A DNA stretch of 45,903 nucleotides from Deltaproteobacteria bacterium (GCA_016212705.1 JACREU010000012.1:1-45903), one strand, 5' to 3'. Shown: positions 8,538 to 17,122, counted from the first letter of the stretch. Translations and numbers: made by a program. The notes: generated by a model from the letters alone, not told the origin.

Positions 8538-9419
8538 CTATTTATCCCTTGCTACGATAAACCCGGCTATCTCCCTCAATGGGTCCGCCTTCGAGTCGAA
8601 CCCGTCGAGCGCGGAGACGGCGATATCAACGAGCTCTTTTGCCCGCTTCTTCGATTCCTCAAGACCCATGAGGGCCGGGTATGTGGCCTTGCCTTTTTTC
8701 TCGTCCCCGCCTACGGGCTTCCCCGTGACCTCGGACGCGCCCTCGACGTCGAGTATGTCGTCGGCTATCTGGAAGGCGAGCCCGACGGACTTGCCGTAGC
8801 GGGTTATCTTCTTAAGGGCCAAGTCATCCGCGCCCCCGAGTATCGCGCCTGAGCGGAGCGCCGCGAGTATCAGCTCGCCGGTCTTGTGTATGTGTATGTA
8901 TTCGAGGACGGGGAAGGATATCTCCCTGCCCTCGGACTCGATATCGACCATCTGCCCGCCTATCATGCCGGTCGAGCCGGCGGCGCGAGAGAGTTCCCGG
9001 ATGACCTTCGCCACAAGGGACGCGTCTTTCGAGGGCGCCCTCGCCGCGAGGTCGAAGGCGGCGGTCAAGAGCGCGTCGCCGGCGAGTATCGCGGTAGCCT
9101 CGCCGAAGGCCTTATGGCAGGTGGGCCTGCCCCTGCGGAGGTCGTCGTTGTCTATGGCCGGGAGGTCGTCGTGTATGAGCGAGTAGGTATGGACGCACTC
9201 GAAGGCGCATGCGACGACGAGCGCGTCGGACGCGTCCCCTCCGACGGCCTCAGAGGCCGCCAGAAGGAGGACCGGCCTTATCCTTTTTCCGCCGGCGAAG
9301 AGGCTGTAATGCATCGCCTTGTGGAGGGTCTGCGGGTACTCGTCTTCCTTTGCGAGGAGAGATTTAAGCCCCTCGTTGACAGTCTCGGCCTTTTCGGCCA
9401 GGTATTTCCTTATGTCCAA
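8538..9419 (-). CDS. ispA: Farnesyl/geranylgeranyl diphosphate synthase
   Basis: 293 aa with a TTG start. Trans-prenyltransferase with the first aspartate-rich motif in [17 protein letters not shown] and the second in [21 protein letters not shown] is the pyrophosphate-binding segment. The short spacing after DD is typical of bacterial IspA. It elongates the isoprenoid units made through Dxs, feeding quinone and undecaprenyl synthesis. No ATG exists upstream in frame; TTG follows a GGTAGAGAGAG stretch. The usual xseB neighbour is absent. A good promoter lies about 90 nt upstream. Confidence 0.9.
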   Translation of the reverse strand: MDIRKYLAEKAETVNEGLKSLLAKEDEYPQTLHKAMHYSLFAGGKRIRPVLLLAASEAVGGDASDALVVACAFECVHTYSLIHDDLPAIDNDDLRRGRPTCHKAFGEATAILAGDALLTAAFDLAARAPSKDASLVAKVIRELSRAAGSTGMIGGQMVDIESEGREISFPVLEYIHIHKTGELILAALRSGAILGGADDLALKKITRYGKSVGLAFQIADDILDVEGASEVTGKPVGGDEKKGKATYPALMGLEESKKRAKELVDIAVSALDGFDSKADPLREIAGFIVARDK

Positions 9420-9510
9420 GGCTCTCTCTACCGATGGTTTTTATACGGAAACGGCCCGCGCAAGCCGTTCAGACAAACGGGCTCGAAACACAGCGCGCAT
9501 GGCATAATTA

Positions 9511-9539
9511 ATAATAACAGAACAAGGGGCCGATTACAA
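9511..9539 (-). promoter_or_regulatory. Sigma-70-type promoter for ispA-dxs-tlyA
   Basis: Minus strand -35 TTGTAA (9534-9539), 17-nt spacer, -10 TATTAT (9511-9516). The predicted start is about 85 nt before the ispA TTG. It follows the cold-shock gene terminator, so the isoprenoid operon has its own promoter. Confidence 0.6.
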
Positions 9540-9579
9540 TAAGACAACCGGCGAGCGGCCCGCGCGAGCGCGCCCATTT

Positions 9580-9621
9580 TTAAAAATGAAAAACCCCCTT
9601 TTGCGAAAGCAAAAGGGGGTT
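9580..9621 (-). terminator. Rho-independent terminator of the cold-shock gene
   Basis: Perfect 13-bp stem (AACCCCCTTTTGC / GCAAAAGGGGGTT at 9592-9604 and 9609-9621) with a TTTC loop on the minus strand, followed by TTTTTCATTTTT. It lies about 85 nt after the csp stop. Confidence 0.85.
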
Positions 9622-9707
9622 AACAGACTAATGAGGTCCTAAAGGGGAAAACGCTTGACGCCTTGGTCCAACGGTCTTTCCGGTCGAGCCTCTTTGTCTT
9701 AAGAAGG

Positions 9708-9908
9708 TTAGACCTTTACTACGTTCGAGGCCTGGGGACCCTTCGGGCCCTGCGTGATCTCGAACTCGACCTCTTCGCCTTCCTTCAGGGTCTTGAAACC
9801 ATCGCCGGAGATCGCGGTATAGTGCACGAATACGTCCTCGCCCGACTCCTGCTGGATGAAACCGAAACCCTTTGTGTCATTAAACCACTTCACTTTGCCT
9901 CTTGCCAT
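9708..9908 (-). CDS. cspA: Cold-shock domain protein
   Basis: 66 aa, a single cold-shock domain with RNP1 (KGFGFI) and RNP2 (DVFVHY) motifs and the usual start [11 protein letters not shown]. Binds single-stranded nucleic acids as an RNA chaperone. The open frame extends 14 codons upstream, but the inner ATG at 9908 gives the canonical length and is preceded by AAGGAGG at ideal spacing. The mRNA has a leader of about 130 nt with a strong 12-bp hairpin, as is common for cold-shock genes. Which csp paralogue it is cannot be told. Confidence 0.93.
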   Translation of the reverse strand: MARGKVKWFNDTKGFGFIQQESGEDVFVHYTAISGDGFKTLKEGEEVEFEITQGPKGPQASNVVKV

Positions 9909-9956
9909 TTCTTGTGCCTCCTTTTTTCTTTTGGAACTTTCTTGGAACATAAATAA

Positions 9957-9990
9957 GGCCGTGGAAGGTTACTGCGGTCCTTCCACGGCC
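9957..9990 (-). promoter_or_regulatory. Leader hairpin of the cold-shock mRNA
   Basis: Perfect 12-bp inverted repeat GGCCGTGGAAGG / CCTTCCACGGCC with a 10-nt loop, located between the csp promoter and its ribosome-binding site. It is followed by TTATTTATGTT, so it could act as an attenuator, a stability element, or the terminator of the upstream deacetylase gene. Confidence 0.6.
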
Positions 9991-10046
9991 CGATAACCAA
10001 AACCAGCGCACTGCGAATAGAACCATCTAAGGTTAAAATTTACGCT

Positions 10047-10076
10047 ATCCTATCAAAAGGTACAAACCCTTGTCAA
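10047..10076 (-). promoter_or_regulatory. Sigma-70-type promoter for the cold-shock gene
   Basis: Minus strand consensus -35 TTGACA (10071-10076), 18-nt spacer, -10 TAGGAT (10047-10052). Predicted start near 10040, giving a csp leader of about 130 nt. Confidence 0.6.
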
Positions 10077-10149
10077 GTTTTTTTTGTCACCCAAAGATAA
10101 GCAATCAGGCAAACAGTCTTTAATGGACAGTTTAAATGACAAGACCGCC

Positions 10150-11070
10150 TCATGGGGTCTTGCGCGCTCCGTTGACGAGCTCCGACAACCTTACCATCTT
10201 TACGCCCGAGGCCCTGAGCGACGGCAGGGTCTGCCTGAGCGCCTCGATCGTCTCCGGGTACGGGTGTCCTATGCCTATGGCAAAGCCCTTCCGCGAGGCG
10301 ATCCCGACGAGTTCACGTATCTGCCCCTTTACGTATTCGACGTCGCGGGTGTTGTCGAGAAAGACGGAACGCTCGGCGCTGCGCAACCCCATCTCGCGCG
10401 CGAGCCTCCCGGCCACGGAATCCGGAGAGGTCTTGCTGTCGAGGAAGAAGGCCCCTCTCTTTTTCAGCATACCGAGCACCACTCTCATCTTCTCCTCGTC
10501 CTCGGTGAACTTCGAGCCCATGTGGTTGTTTACGCCTATCGCATTCGGGACGGAAGATAGGTCCTTCGCCAGGACGGCCTCTATCTCTCCCCTGTCCATG
10601 CCGGTCAAGAGCGCGCCATCACCGGGATCGTTGTCAACGATGTCCTTCGGCTCCATAGGGAGATGGAGTATCACGTCCCAGCCCTTTTTCGCGGCCTCTT
10701 TCGCCGTCTCCGCCGAATGCCTCTGGTTGGGCATTATCGCAATGGTGATCGGGCCGCCCGCGTCAAAAAGCTCCTTCAATTTGCCGAGGTCAGGGCCCAT
10801 GTCGTCAATGACTATGGCGATCCGTGCCTTCGGATGCGCCGGCACCGGCGCAGGGACCGGAGCGGGCGCCGGGGCAGGCGCAACAGGGGCCGCCTCTTCG
10901 GTCGCGGCTGGAGGCGCAAGAGGAGGCGCCTGTCGGGCGTAATCGGCCCCCCGGGTCTTGAAGTCGCCTCTGTAATTGAGGAAGATGAGGACTGAAGCGG
11001 CCCCGACTGCGAAGCCGAAGAGGATGAGAAGGCCCTGCTGGAAGAGCCCCTTTTTATTGCCTTTACCCAT
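10150..11070 (-). CDS. Divergent polysaccharide deacetylase family protein (YibQ-like)
   Basis: 306 aa. An N-terminal membrane anchor (about residues 11-32) is followed by a Pro/Ala-rich linker (60-90), then the divergent deacetylase domain that starts with IAIVIDDMGPD and contains ITIAIMPN and DVILHLPMEP. YibQ/DUF610 proteins usually follow envC and ctpA genes, as here, and are thought to act on peptidoglycan or periplasmic polysaccharide; the chemistry is not established. It starts 12 nt after the hemerythrin stop and ends in a weak CAAGACC/GGTCTTG hairpin (10140-10162). Periplasmic location is inferred from the anchor. Confidence 0.82.
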   Translation of the reverse strand: MGKGNKKGLFQQGLLILFGFAVGAASVLIFLNYRGDFKTRGADYARQAPPLAPPAATEEAAPVAPAPAPAPVPAPVPAHPKARIAIVIDDMGPDLGKLKELFDAGGPITIAIMPNQRHSAETAKEAAKKGWDVILHLPMEPKDIVDNDPGDGALLTGMDRGEIEAVLAKDLSSVPNAIGVNNHMGSKFTEDEEKMRVVLGMLKKRGAFFLDSKTSPDSVAGRLAREMGLRSAERSVFLDNTRDVEYVKGQIRELVGIASRKGFAIGIGHPYPETIEALRQTLPSLRASGVKMVRLSELVNGARKTP

Positions 11071-11082
11071 TTACCGAGTTTT

Positions 11083-11487
11083 TCAGAAAATGCCCTTTGA
11101 ATTGAAAAAGGAGCTGTACTGCCTGTCAGTCTCTTTTATATGCGTTGTGAGCCAGTCTTTCAGGAACTGAAATACTTCGACTGTCACGGCGATGCCCCTG
11201 GCGTGCTGGTCGGTCAACTCCTCGACCTTCCTGACAAGCGCGTCGTGCTCGGCCCTGTGCACTTCAAAACCGGGGTAGCCGTGCGTTATCATAAGGTACT
11301 GCTCGGCTGAAAAATGGACCCTTGTGTACTCTATGAGGGATCTGAGCACCCCGCCGACCGCCTCCGGCCCCTTGCCCCTCTTCATCGAATCGTGGAGCTC
11401 GTTTATAAGCTCCATGAGTTTTCTGTGGTGGCCGTTGAAAGCCGCCACATTTACGCTGTACTCGTCGGTCCAGCTGAAAAGCGCCAT
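11083..11487 (-). CDS. Bacteriohemerythrin
   Basis: 134 aa single-domain hemerythrin. All seven di-iron ligands are present: His21, His58, Glu62 (HFSAE), His77, His81 (HRAEH), His116 and Asp121 (HIKETD). Binds O2, and in some homologues NO, at a non-haem di-iron site; roles include oxygen storage, delivery or sensing. No signal peptide, so cytosolic. AGGCGG precedes the ATG. It lies between ctpA and the YibQ-like gene in a cell-envelope operon, where a hemerythrin is not expected. A GC-rich hairpin separates it from ctpA, but it is only 12 nt from the following gene. Confidence 0.9.
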   Translation of the reverse strand: MALFSWTDEYSVNVAAFNGHHRKLMELINELHDSMKRGKGPEAVGGVLRSLIEYTRVHFSAEQYLMITHGYPGFEVHRAEHDALVRKVEELTDQHARGIAVTVEVFQFLKDWLTTHIKETDRQYSSFFNSKGIF

Positions 11488-11521
11488 ATCGTCCGCCTGC
11501 CGTCATGATGCAAAATGACAA

Positions 11522-11539
11522 GGGGGCCTTTCGGCCCCC
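11522..11539 (-). terminator. Hairpin after ctpA, weak terminator
   Basis: Perfect 7-bp GC stem GGGGGCC / GGCCCCC with a GAAA tetraloop on the minus strand, followed by TTGTCATTTTG rather than a clean T-run. It lies just after the ctpA stop and may reduce expression of the hemerythrin and deacetylase genes relative to ctpA. Confidence 0.5.
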
Positions 11540-11547
11540 GGGAATTC

Positions 11548-12873
11548 CTAACTTACCTTCTGTGAAGTGCTCTTGAATATATACCAGCTCTTGAGGTAAT
11601 CGAGAGCGCGCTTAAGCTGTATGTCCTCGCCCTCCTCGGGCTTGCCCGCCGGCTCGCTTATCTTTATCTTCTCTATGAGCTTGTTCTCTTTTTTCGGCTC
11701 TTCGGCCTTGCCCTGGTCCTCGCCTTCGAGGTGCCCCTCGAGGTCCTTCTCCTTCAAGTGCCCCTTCGGGGTCTCGCCGATCACGATGTCCGGCTCTATG
11801 CCCTTGGCCTGTATGGACCTGCCCGAAGGCGTGTAGTATTTGGAGGTAGTGAGCCTCACCGCTGAGCCGTCGGCAAGCGGTATTATCGTCTGGACCGAGC
11901 CCTTGCCGAATGTCGTGGTGCCGAGCACTATCGCCCTCTTGTGGTCCTGGAGGGCGCCTGCTACTATTTCGGAGGCCGAGGCGGACCCGTTGTTGACAAG
12001 GACTATTATCGGGTACTCGGGCTGGGACTTGGAGGCGTCGGCGCTGAAGGTCATGTCCTGGCCGGCGGCCCTGCCCTTGGTGTATACGATGAGGCCGGCG
12101 TCGAGAAACTCATTCGATACCGAGACCGCCTCCTGCAGGAGCCCTCCGGGGTTGTTCCTTAAGTCCAGCACCAGCCCCTTCATCCTGCCGTTGGACTTTG
12201 AGTTCAGGTCCTTGAGCGCCTTATCGAGGTCGTCGGTCGTGGATTCCTGGAACTGCGCTATCCTTACGTACCCGAAACCCTCCTCGAGGACCCTGTACTT
12301 TACGCTCTTTACCTTTATGATTGCCCTGTTTATGGTAAACGGACGGGGGGAGTCGAAGGCCTCCCTCATAATGTGGATGACGACCGGCGTGTCCTTAGGC
12401 CCCCTCATGAGGTTCACGGCCTCGTTCAGGGAGAGGTCCTTTGTCGCCTTCTCGCCTATCTTCACGATCTTGTCGCCCGCGAGTATCCCGGCCTTGTACG
12501 CGGGGGTATCCTCGATGGGGGCGACCACCGTAAGCACGCTGTCCTTCACCCCTATCTCGATGCCGATCCCTCCGAAGCTCCCCTTCGTGTCTATCTGCAT
12601 CTCGGTGTACTCTTCAGGGGTAAGGAAGCTCGAGTGCGGGTCGAGCCCTTTGACCATGCCCTTTACTGCATTGTAGATAATCTCTTTGGAATCCACGCTC
12701 TCGGCGTAATTCTCCTGGACTATACCGAGGACGTCGGTAAATATCCTGAGCCCCTCGTAAGTGTTGTTCGGGACAGCGACCACCTTCTGGCTCATGCCCC
12801 AGGACGCAAACGAGAAGAAGACGACTATCGCCAGTACGGCGGTCATGAGCTTCGGCCTCGTGATCTTTCTCAT
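11548..12873 (-). CDS. ctpA: C-terminal processing peptidase (S41)
   Basis: 441 aa. An N-terminal signal/anchor segment (about residues 9-27) is followed by the S41 N-terminal helical region (GLDPHSSFLTPEEY), a PDZ domain (GDKIVKIGEKATKDLSLNEAVNLMRG) and the catalytic domain. The Ser nucleophile is in NGSASASEI and the Lys base in FGKGSVQ. A charged Lys/Glu-rich tail follows. Periplasmic serine protease that cuts C-terminal ends of substrates, often peptidoglycan enzymes. AAGGAGGG lies 7 nt before the ATG. It follows envC after a 154-nt gap holding a dispersed repeat. Confidence 0.92.
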   Translation of the reverse strand: MRKITRPKLMTAVLAIVVFFSFASWGMSQKVVAVPNNTYEGLRIFTDVLGIVQENYAESVDSKEIIYNAVKGMVKGLDPHSSFLTPEEYTEMQIDTKGSFGGIGIEIGVKDSVLTVVAPIEDTPAYKAGILAGDKIVKIGEKATKDLSLNEAVNLMRGPKDTPVVIHIMREAFDSPRPFTINRAIIKVKSVKYRVLEEGFGYVRIAQFQESTTDDLDKALKDLNSKSNGRMKGLVLDLRNNPGGLLQEAVSVSNEFLDAGLIVYTKGRAAGQDMTFSADASKSQPEYPIIVLVNNGSASASEIVAGALQDHKRAIVLGTTTFGKGSVQTIIPLADGSAVRLTTSKYYTPSGRSIQAKGIEPDIVIGETPKGHLKEKDLEGHLEGEDQGKAEEPKKENKLIEKIKISEPAGKPEEGEDIQLKRALDYLKSWYIFKSTSQKVS

Positions 12874-12985
12874 CTAAAAACCCTCCTTGCCGTAAAAAAC
12901 CTCTGTATTGAAAAAAATCCCATATATTAAACCACAAGCTGGACTTAAAAAAAACCAAAAAAAGCGTTTCCTTTAGACTTTAGAA

Positions 12986-13030
12986 GGCTGTCTCTAAAAA
13001 TGCAGAGATCAGGAAAAACAACAATTTTTA
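12986..13030. repeat. Dispersed palindromic repeat, copy 3 (most complete)
   Basis: Plus-strand ends GGCTGTCTCTAAAAAT and CAATTTTTAG enclose GCAGAGATCAGGAAAAACAA. The outer CTAAAAAT/ATTTTTAG arms are inverted. On the minus strand the right end supplies the TAA stop codon of envC. The internal CAGAGATCAGGAAAAA is identical to that in copy 2. Confidence 0.7.
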
Positions 13031-14182
13031 GTCGACGAGCCAGGCCATCGGGTCCCTGGGCACACCTTTCTGCCTTATCTCGAAATACAGGCCGCCCGAG
13101 GCCGTGGGGCCCGTGTCCCCGACGAGGGCTATCTCGTCCCCTGCGCTTACCGCCTCGCCTTTCCCCTTAAGGACCTTGGACAAGTGCGCGTAAAGCGTGT
13201 AAAAACCGCCGCCGTGGTCGAGTATGAGCACCTCCCCGTAGCCCTTGAGCCACCCCTCGTAAATGACCTTGCCTGAGCCCACGGACTCCACGGGAGAGCC
13301 GACCGGGGCCTCAATCATTATGCCGTTATTGAAGGTGACGGTCTGGTACTTCGGGTGCCTGACCTTGCCGTAGAGCGAGACGACGTTTCCTTTTACCGGC
13401 ATCTTGAGCCTGCCTTTCATTCCCGCGAAGCCGGTCCCGTTTACCTCGGGTTCTACCCTTTTTTCCTCTGTTGAGCGGAGCTTTTCTATGAGCGAGGCCA
13501 TCTCGTTTGCCGCCTCCTCAAGCTCCTGTATCATCTTTTCCTTCTTATCCTTCTCGTTCTTTATGCCCTTCAAAAAAGAGAGCCTGTCCTTTTTGAGCGC
13601 TTCGGCCTCTGAGCTCTTTACCTCTATATCTTTTTTGGAGGTAGAGAGCTCGGCCTGGAGAGAGGCGAGAGAGGCCCTCTGTGTAGAGAGCTCGGAGAGT
13701 TTTTTTTCGTAGCCGGCCAGGAGGGCGCTGTCGTTGTCCATGATGAGCGTAAGGTATTTATGCCGCCTGCCGAGGTCTCTGGAGGACTCCGATGAGAAGA
13801 GGACCTCCATCGTCTCGCCCCGCTTCATCTTGTACATGGCCTTCAGGCGCGCCTTCAACCTGACGGATAGCGACTTCAACTCTCCGACGAGCCTTGAGAT
13901 GTTCCGGTTGGCGGAACCGATCCGCGCCTGCAGAGAGGCCATAGCCCCCTCTATCTTTTTAAGGTCCCCGCGTTTTTCGTTAAGATTCTTGTTTATCGTT
14001 TCGAGCTCGCCCAATACGTTCGTCTCTTTTTCTGAGATCGCCCTTACCTCTTTCCTCTCCTCGCGTATCTGCTTCCTGACGTCCTCGAGCCTCTTCTCCT
14101 TCTTTATTATCTCCTGCTTCGAGGCGGCGAATGCAGGGGCAACGATTGAGAAAAAGAGGGCGAGGAGGAAGACCGTTCTCAT
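13028..14182 (-). CDS. envC: EnvC-like murein hydrolase activator (degenerate M23/LytM)
   Basis: 384 aa from the ATG at 14182. Sec signal peptide (about residues 1-20, ending APAFA), a long coiled coil (about 25-245) and a C-terminal LytM domain. Zinc ligands of active M23 peptidases are lost: the H-x3-D position reads NNGIM and the final H-x-H reads GLYFEI, although YAHL is kept. This is the EnvC pattern, where the domain activates cell-wall amidases instead of cutting. It overlaps ftsX as ATGA, matching the FtsEX-EnvC mechanism. The stop codon lies in a dispersed repeat. Eleven upstream codons are rejected because the signal peptide starts at this ATG. Confidence 0.9.
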   Translation of the reverse strand: MRTVFLLALFFSIVAPAFAASKQEIIKKEKRLEDVRKQIREERKEVRAISEKETNVLGELETINKNLNEKRGDLKKIEGAMASLQARIGSANRNISRLVGELKSLSVRLKARLKAMYKMKRGETMEVLFSSESSRDLGRRHKYLTLIMDNDSALLAGYEKKLSELSTQRASLASLQAELSTSKKDIEVKSSEAEALKKDRLSFLKGIKNEKDKKEKMIQELEEAANEMASLIEKLRSTEEKRVEPEVNGTGFAGMKGRLKMPVKGNVVSLYGKVRHPKYQTVTFNNGIMIEAPVGSPVESVGSGKVIYEGWLKGYGEVLILDHGGGFYTLYAHLSKVLKGKGEAVSAGDEIALVGDTGPTASGGLYFEIRQKGVPRDPMAWLVD

Positions 14183-15075
14183 GCCTTCAAGAACCTCCCC
14201 ATCGATATCAGGCACCCGGCCACCCCCATGACGACGCCCGTTCCGACGAGTATCAACGCGAGGAGCGGGACCGGTACCGGGGAAGAGACGACGAAGCTGA
14301 AGTACGGCGGTATCTTCGATAAAAGCAGGAGCCTCCCTCCGGCGAGTATCGCTAACGCGAGAAGGCCGCCGATGAGCCCCTGGAGCACGCCTTCAATGAA
14401 GAACGGCACCCTTATGAAGGAGTCGGAGGCGCCGACGAGGGACATTATCTCTATCTCCTCCCTGCGCGCGTAGACGGTCAGGCGTATGGTGTTCGAGATT
14501 ATGAATATAGTCGCCCCGGCGAGGAATACGCCGATGAAGAGCGCTACGAGCTCTATGAGTCTGAAAAACGCCGAGAGCTTCTCGACCCACTCCCGGCTGT
14601 ACTGGACGTCCTCGACCCAGGGTATGGCCTTGAGCCTTTCCGCCACGGTTGTAAGCACCGCCGGGTCTTTGTACGAGCCTGCGACCCTTATCTCGAAGGA
14701 GGCCGGGAGCGGGTTCTCATCCACCCCTTCGAGTATCGCCTCGTGCCCCTTGAGCTCTTCCTTAAGCTCACCCAACGCCTTTTCCCTCGAGACGAACTCG
14801 GCGGAGCGGACGCCCGGGACGCGCATGATGGCGTCCCGCATCGCCTGCGGGGCTTCCGTCGAGTCCAACACATACGCGACTATCTGGGTCCTGTCGCCCC
14901 AGCTGTTTATGACGGACCTCATGTTGAAAAAGACGAATACGAAGACGGCGAATATGGAGAGTGAAAAGCCGAGGGTAAGGGCGGTAAGTACGGTTGTAGC
15001 GAGGTTCTCCCTTATGGAGCGGACGGCGTCCGAGAAGATATAGAAGATGTTAGCGCCCTTCAGGCTACCGGCCAT
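14179..15075 (-). CDS. ftsX: Cell division protein FtsX
   Basis: 298 aa from the ATG at 15075. Four membrane segments: one near the N-terminus (about residues 32-55), then a periplasmic domain (60-160), then three more. ABC-permease-like component that transmits FtsE ATPase activity to periplasmic EnvC. It overlaps the ftsE stop by 11 nt and the envC start by 4 nt. GGGAGG lies about 10 nt upstream inside ftsE. An upstream ATG at 15099 is possible but would deepen the overlap. Confidence 0.9.
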   Translation of the reverse strand: MAGSLKGANIFYIFSDAVRSIRENLATTVLTALTLGFSLSIFAVFVFVFFNMRSVINSWGDRTQIVAYVLDSTEAPQAMRDAIMRVPGVRSAEFVSREKALGELKEELKGHEAILEGVDENPLPASFEIRVAGSYKDPAVLTTVAERLKAIPWVEDVQYSREWVEKLSAFFRLIELVALFIGVFLAGATIFIISNTIRLTVYARREEIEIMSLVGASDSFIRVPFFIEGVLQGLIGGLLALAILAGGRLLLLSKIPPYFSFVVSSPVPVPLLALILVGTGVVMGVAGCLISMGRFLKA

Positions 15076-15724
15076 CGGAAGCGAGCCTCCCGTTCTCAAG
15101 GCGTACTACGCGCCGGCCGAACCTCTCAATCAGGTTCTTGTCGTGCGAGGCGACTACAACGGTCGTGCCCCTGCTGTTCACCTCTTTGAAGAGCTCGAGC
15201 GTCTCTATAGAGAGCGCGGGATCGAGGTTGCCTGTGGGCTCATCCGCCAGTATTATCGCCGGTTCCTTGACAAGCGCGCGGGCTATCGCCACCCTCTGCT
15301 GTTCCCCCCCCGAGAGGCTCATCGCCTTGAAGTTCGCCCTGTGCTGGAGCTTTACGAACGAGAGCATCCTCAAAACCCGGTTCCGCACCTCGCGCGGGCC
15401 GACACCCATGACCTTCAAGGACAAGGCGACGTTGTCGAATACGGTCCTCGCCGGGAGGAGCTTGAAGTCCTGGAAGACGAACCCGATGCGCCTGCGGAGT
15501 ATCGCAACCTCGCTCCTCGGGATCTTAAAATAATTCCTGCCGTCGAGGATTATCTGCCCCTCTGTCGGTTGCTCGGAGCCGAAGATGATATTAAGGAGGG
15601 TCGATTTCCCGGCGCCGGACGGCCCTGTAATGAAGAGGAACTCCCCCTTGTCGATCTTAAGGGAGATGTCCGCGAGGGCGAAGGCCCCCTCGAAGCTCTT
15701 TGTAATATGGAAAAGCTGTATCAT
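15065..15724 (-). CDS. ftsE: Cell division ATP-binding protein FtsE
   Basis: 219 aa. ABC ATPase with Walker A GPSGAGKST, signature LSGGEQQR, Walker B ILADEPTGNLD and an H-loop in ASHD. Length and sequence match FtsE. It powers FtsX, which controls septal amidase activation by EnvC during division. First gene of ftsE-ftsX-envC-ctpA. The ATG has no strong Shine-Dalgarno; a TTGACA-18-GATAAT promoter lies about 90 nt upstream. Confidence 0.93.
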   Translation of the reverse strand: MIQLFHITKSFEGAFALADISLKIDKGEFLFITGPSGAGKSTLLNIIFGSEQPTEGQIILDGRNYFKIPRSEVAILRRRIGFVFQDFKLLPARTVFDNVALSLKVMGVGPREVRNRVLRMLSFVKLQHRANFKAMSLSGGEQQRVAIARALVKEPAIILADEPTGNLDPALSIETLELFKEVNSRGTTVVVASHDKNLIERFGRRVVRLENGRLASDGR

Positions 15725-15811
15725 GGGTTAAGCAAAGGGGCGAGCCCAAAGGCCTCAGATGGTTAAATTTTCCTTTAATTTCAGCAAAGTTACGGACGAA
15801 TGACGTGGACT

Positions 15812-15841
15812 ATTATCACAGCAGGAGGCCCCTGTTGTCAA
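15812..15841 (-). promoter_or_regulatory. Sigma-70-type promoter for the ftsEX operon
   Basis: Minus strand consensus -35 TTGACA (15836-15841), 18-nt spacer ending in TGT, and -10 GATAAT (15812-15817), which also forms an extended -10. Predicted start near 15805. Confidence 0.65.
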
Positions 15842-16064
15842 GTGGCAAGAGGCGGCGGCAATGGCCGGGCAGGCAGGGCAAGGCCCTAAATACCCGAGGG
15901 GTTAAGAGAGCGGCCCTTTTCCATTTACGGCGCGTCGCAGGGGCTTATAGATAACGGGGGGCAAGTCAAAGGTAATGAACCGGCTTTAAGTCCGGAGAGG
16001 ACGAGCGAAGGTGATGCCGCCCGCGCCGGTCCATCCGCTCAGGCAGGATAGGGTCGTAGCGCCC
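15842..16064. other. Intergenic stretch between HDOD gene and ftsE promoter
   Basis: The full gap between the HDOD gene and ftsE is 340 nt (15725-16064). Besides the ftsE promoter I see no coding frame and no convincing terminator. A small CCGG/CCGG hairpin occurs near 15985-16000, and a TTGACT/TATAAG pair near 15945-15970 has spacing too short for a good promoter. Confidence 0.5.
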
Positions 16065-16928
16065 TTAAATATAATACGACCTCACCGTCTCCTTGAAACC
16101 CGCTATCTCCTCGCCCATCGAGAGGAGGTCTTCCCCCGTCAATTTGAGGGAGGCGAGTATGCCCTCGTGGTCAGGGGACTGCGCAGGTGCGTCCTTTCCG
16201 GCGACTATCCGGTTGGCGAGATAGATTATCGCGACCATGTGGGGGAGCTTCTGCGGTTTCGCGCAGGCCTCGGGGTTGTGGTGGTAGAGTATGGCGAGCG
16301 TGCTGTCTTCCGGGAGCTTGAACCTCCCGGCGAACCACGAGCCGGCCTCGGCGTGGTTCGCCCCGAAGGCCGCCTCTTCCTTTTCGAGCGTATTCCTGTC
16401 AAAGGGGCTGATGCCGCCCTCAATTTCGCAGGCCTGGAGGAGGACCGGCCTGCCGATATCGTGAAATAGCCCGGCAAGGAAAGCTGACTCCTTCTCGATG
16501 GCGCCGGTCCTCTGGGCTATCAAGGCCGCGGCCTGGGCCGTCTCGAACGAATGCGCCCAGAGCTCCAGGAGGCGCTCCTTCTCCTTCGCGGGCATGGAGT
16601 TGAATACAGTGGTCGTTATGGCGAGCCCGCGGACGAGATCAAAGCCGAGTATGAGGATGGCCTGCGAGATGGTCCTTATCTTTCCGGAAAAACCGTAGTA
16701 TGCGGCGTTGGAGGCGGCTACTACCCTCATCGCTATCGCCTGGTCGCGCTCTATGACCTTTACGAGGTCGTGTATGACGGTGTTCGGGTTGCCGGTAAGG
16801 TCCATTATCTTCTTAAGTACTGTAGGGACTGTCGAGACGTTCATCATCCCGTTCACTTTTTCCCTCAAGGCGTCTTTCCGGTCCAACACGTTTTCACGGA
16901 CTACGTTTTGAGCTGTAACAGTGTTCAT
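16065..16928 (-). CDS. HDOD domain signalling protein
   Basis: 287 aa. A single HDOD domain covers most of the protein (about residues 25-230), with VPTVLKKIMDL at its start, IERDQAIAMRVVAASNAAYYG, and LAGLFHDIGRPVLL in the HD-like core. HDOD proteins are regulators found with two-component, chemotaxis and c-di-GMP systems; their biochemical activity is mostly unknown. No signal peptide or second domain. It stands alone, between the tRNA terminator and the ftsEX promoter. Ribosome-binding site is weak. Confidence 0.85.
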   Translation of the reverse strand: MNTVTAQNVVRENVLDRKDALREKVNGMMNVSTVPTVLKKIMDLTGNPNTVIHDLVKVIERDQAIAMRVVAASNAAYYGFSGKIRTISQAILILGFDLVRGLAITTTVFNSMPAKEKERLLELWAHSFETAQAAALIAQRTGAIEKESAFLAGLFHDIGRPVLLQACEIEGGISPFDRNTLEKEEAAFGANHAEAGSWFAGRFKLPEDSTLAILYHHNPEACAKPQKLPHMVAIIYLANRIVAGKDAPAQSPDHEGILASLKLTGEDLLSMGEEIAGFKETVRSYYI

Positions 16929-17122
16929 AGGGTCACCCGCGCGATTTGGATTTTAGGTGCGTTTTTTTTGCTCACAGTAACTTATCGGCGGATAGATGGC
17001 GGGCTTGAGGCTCAAATGGGGCTTTTGAGCGGAATAATGAGGCGGTATGCCTCGTGACAAGTCTGGCTAAATCAATCGACGAAACTTTTTGAAAAAAAGT
17101 AAACATTGCTTACAGACAGGGC

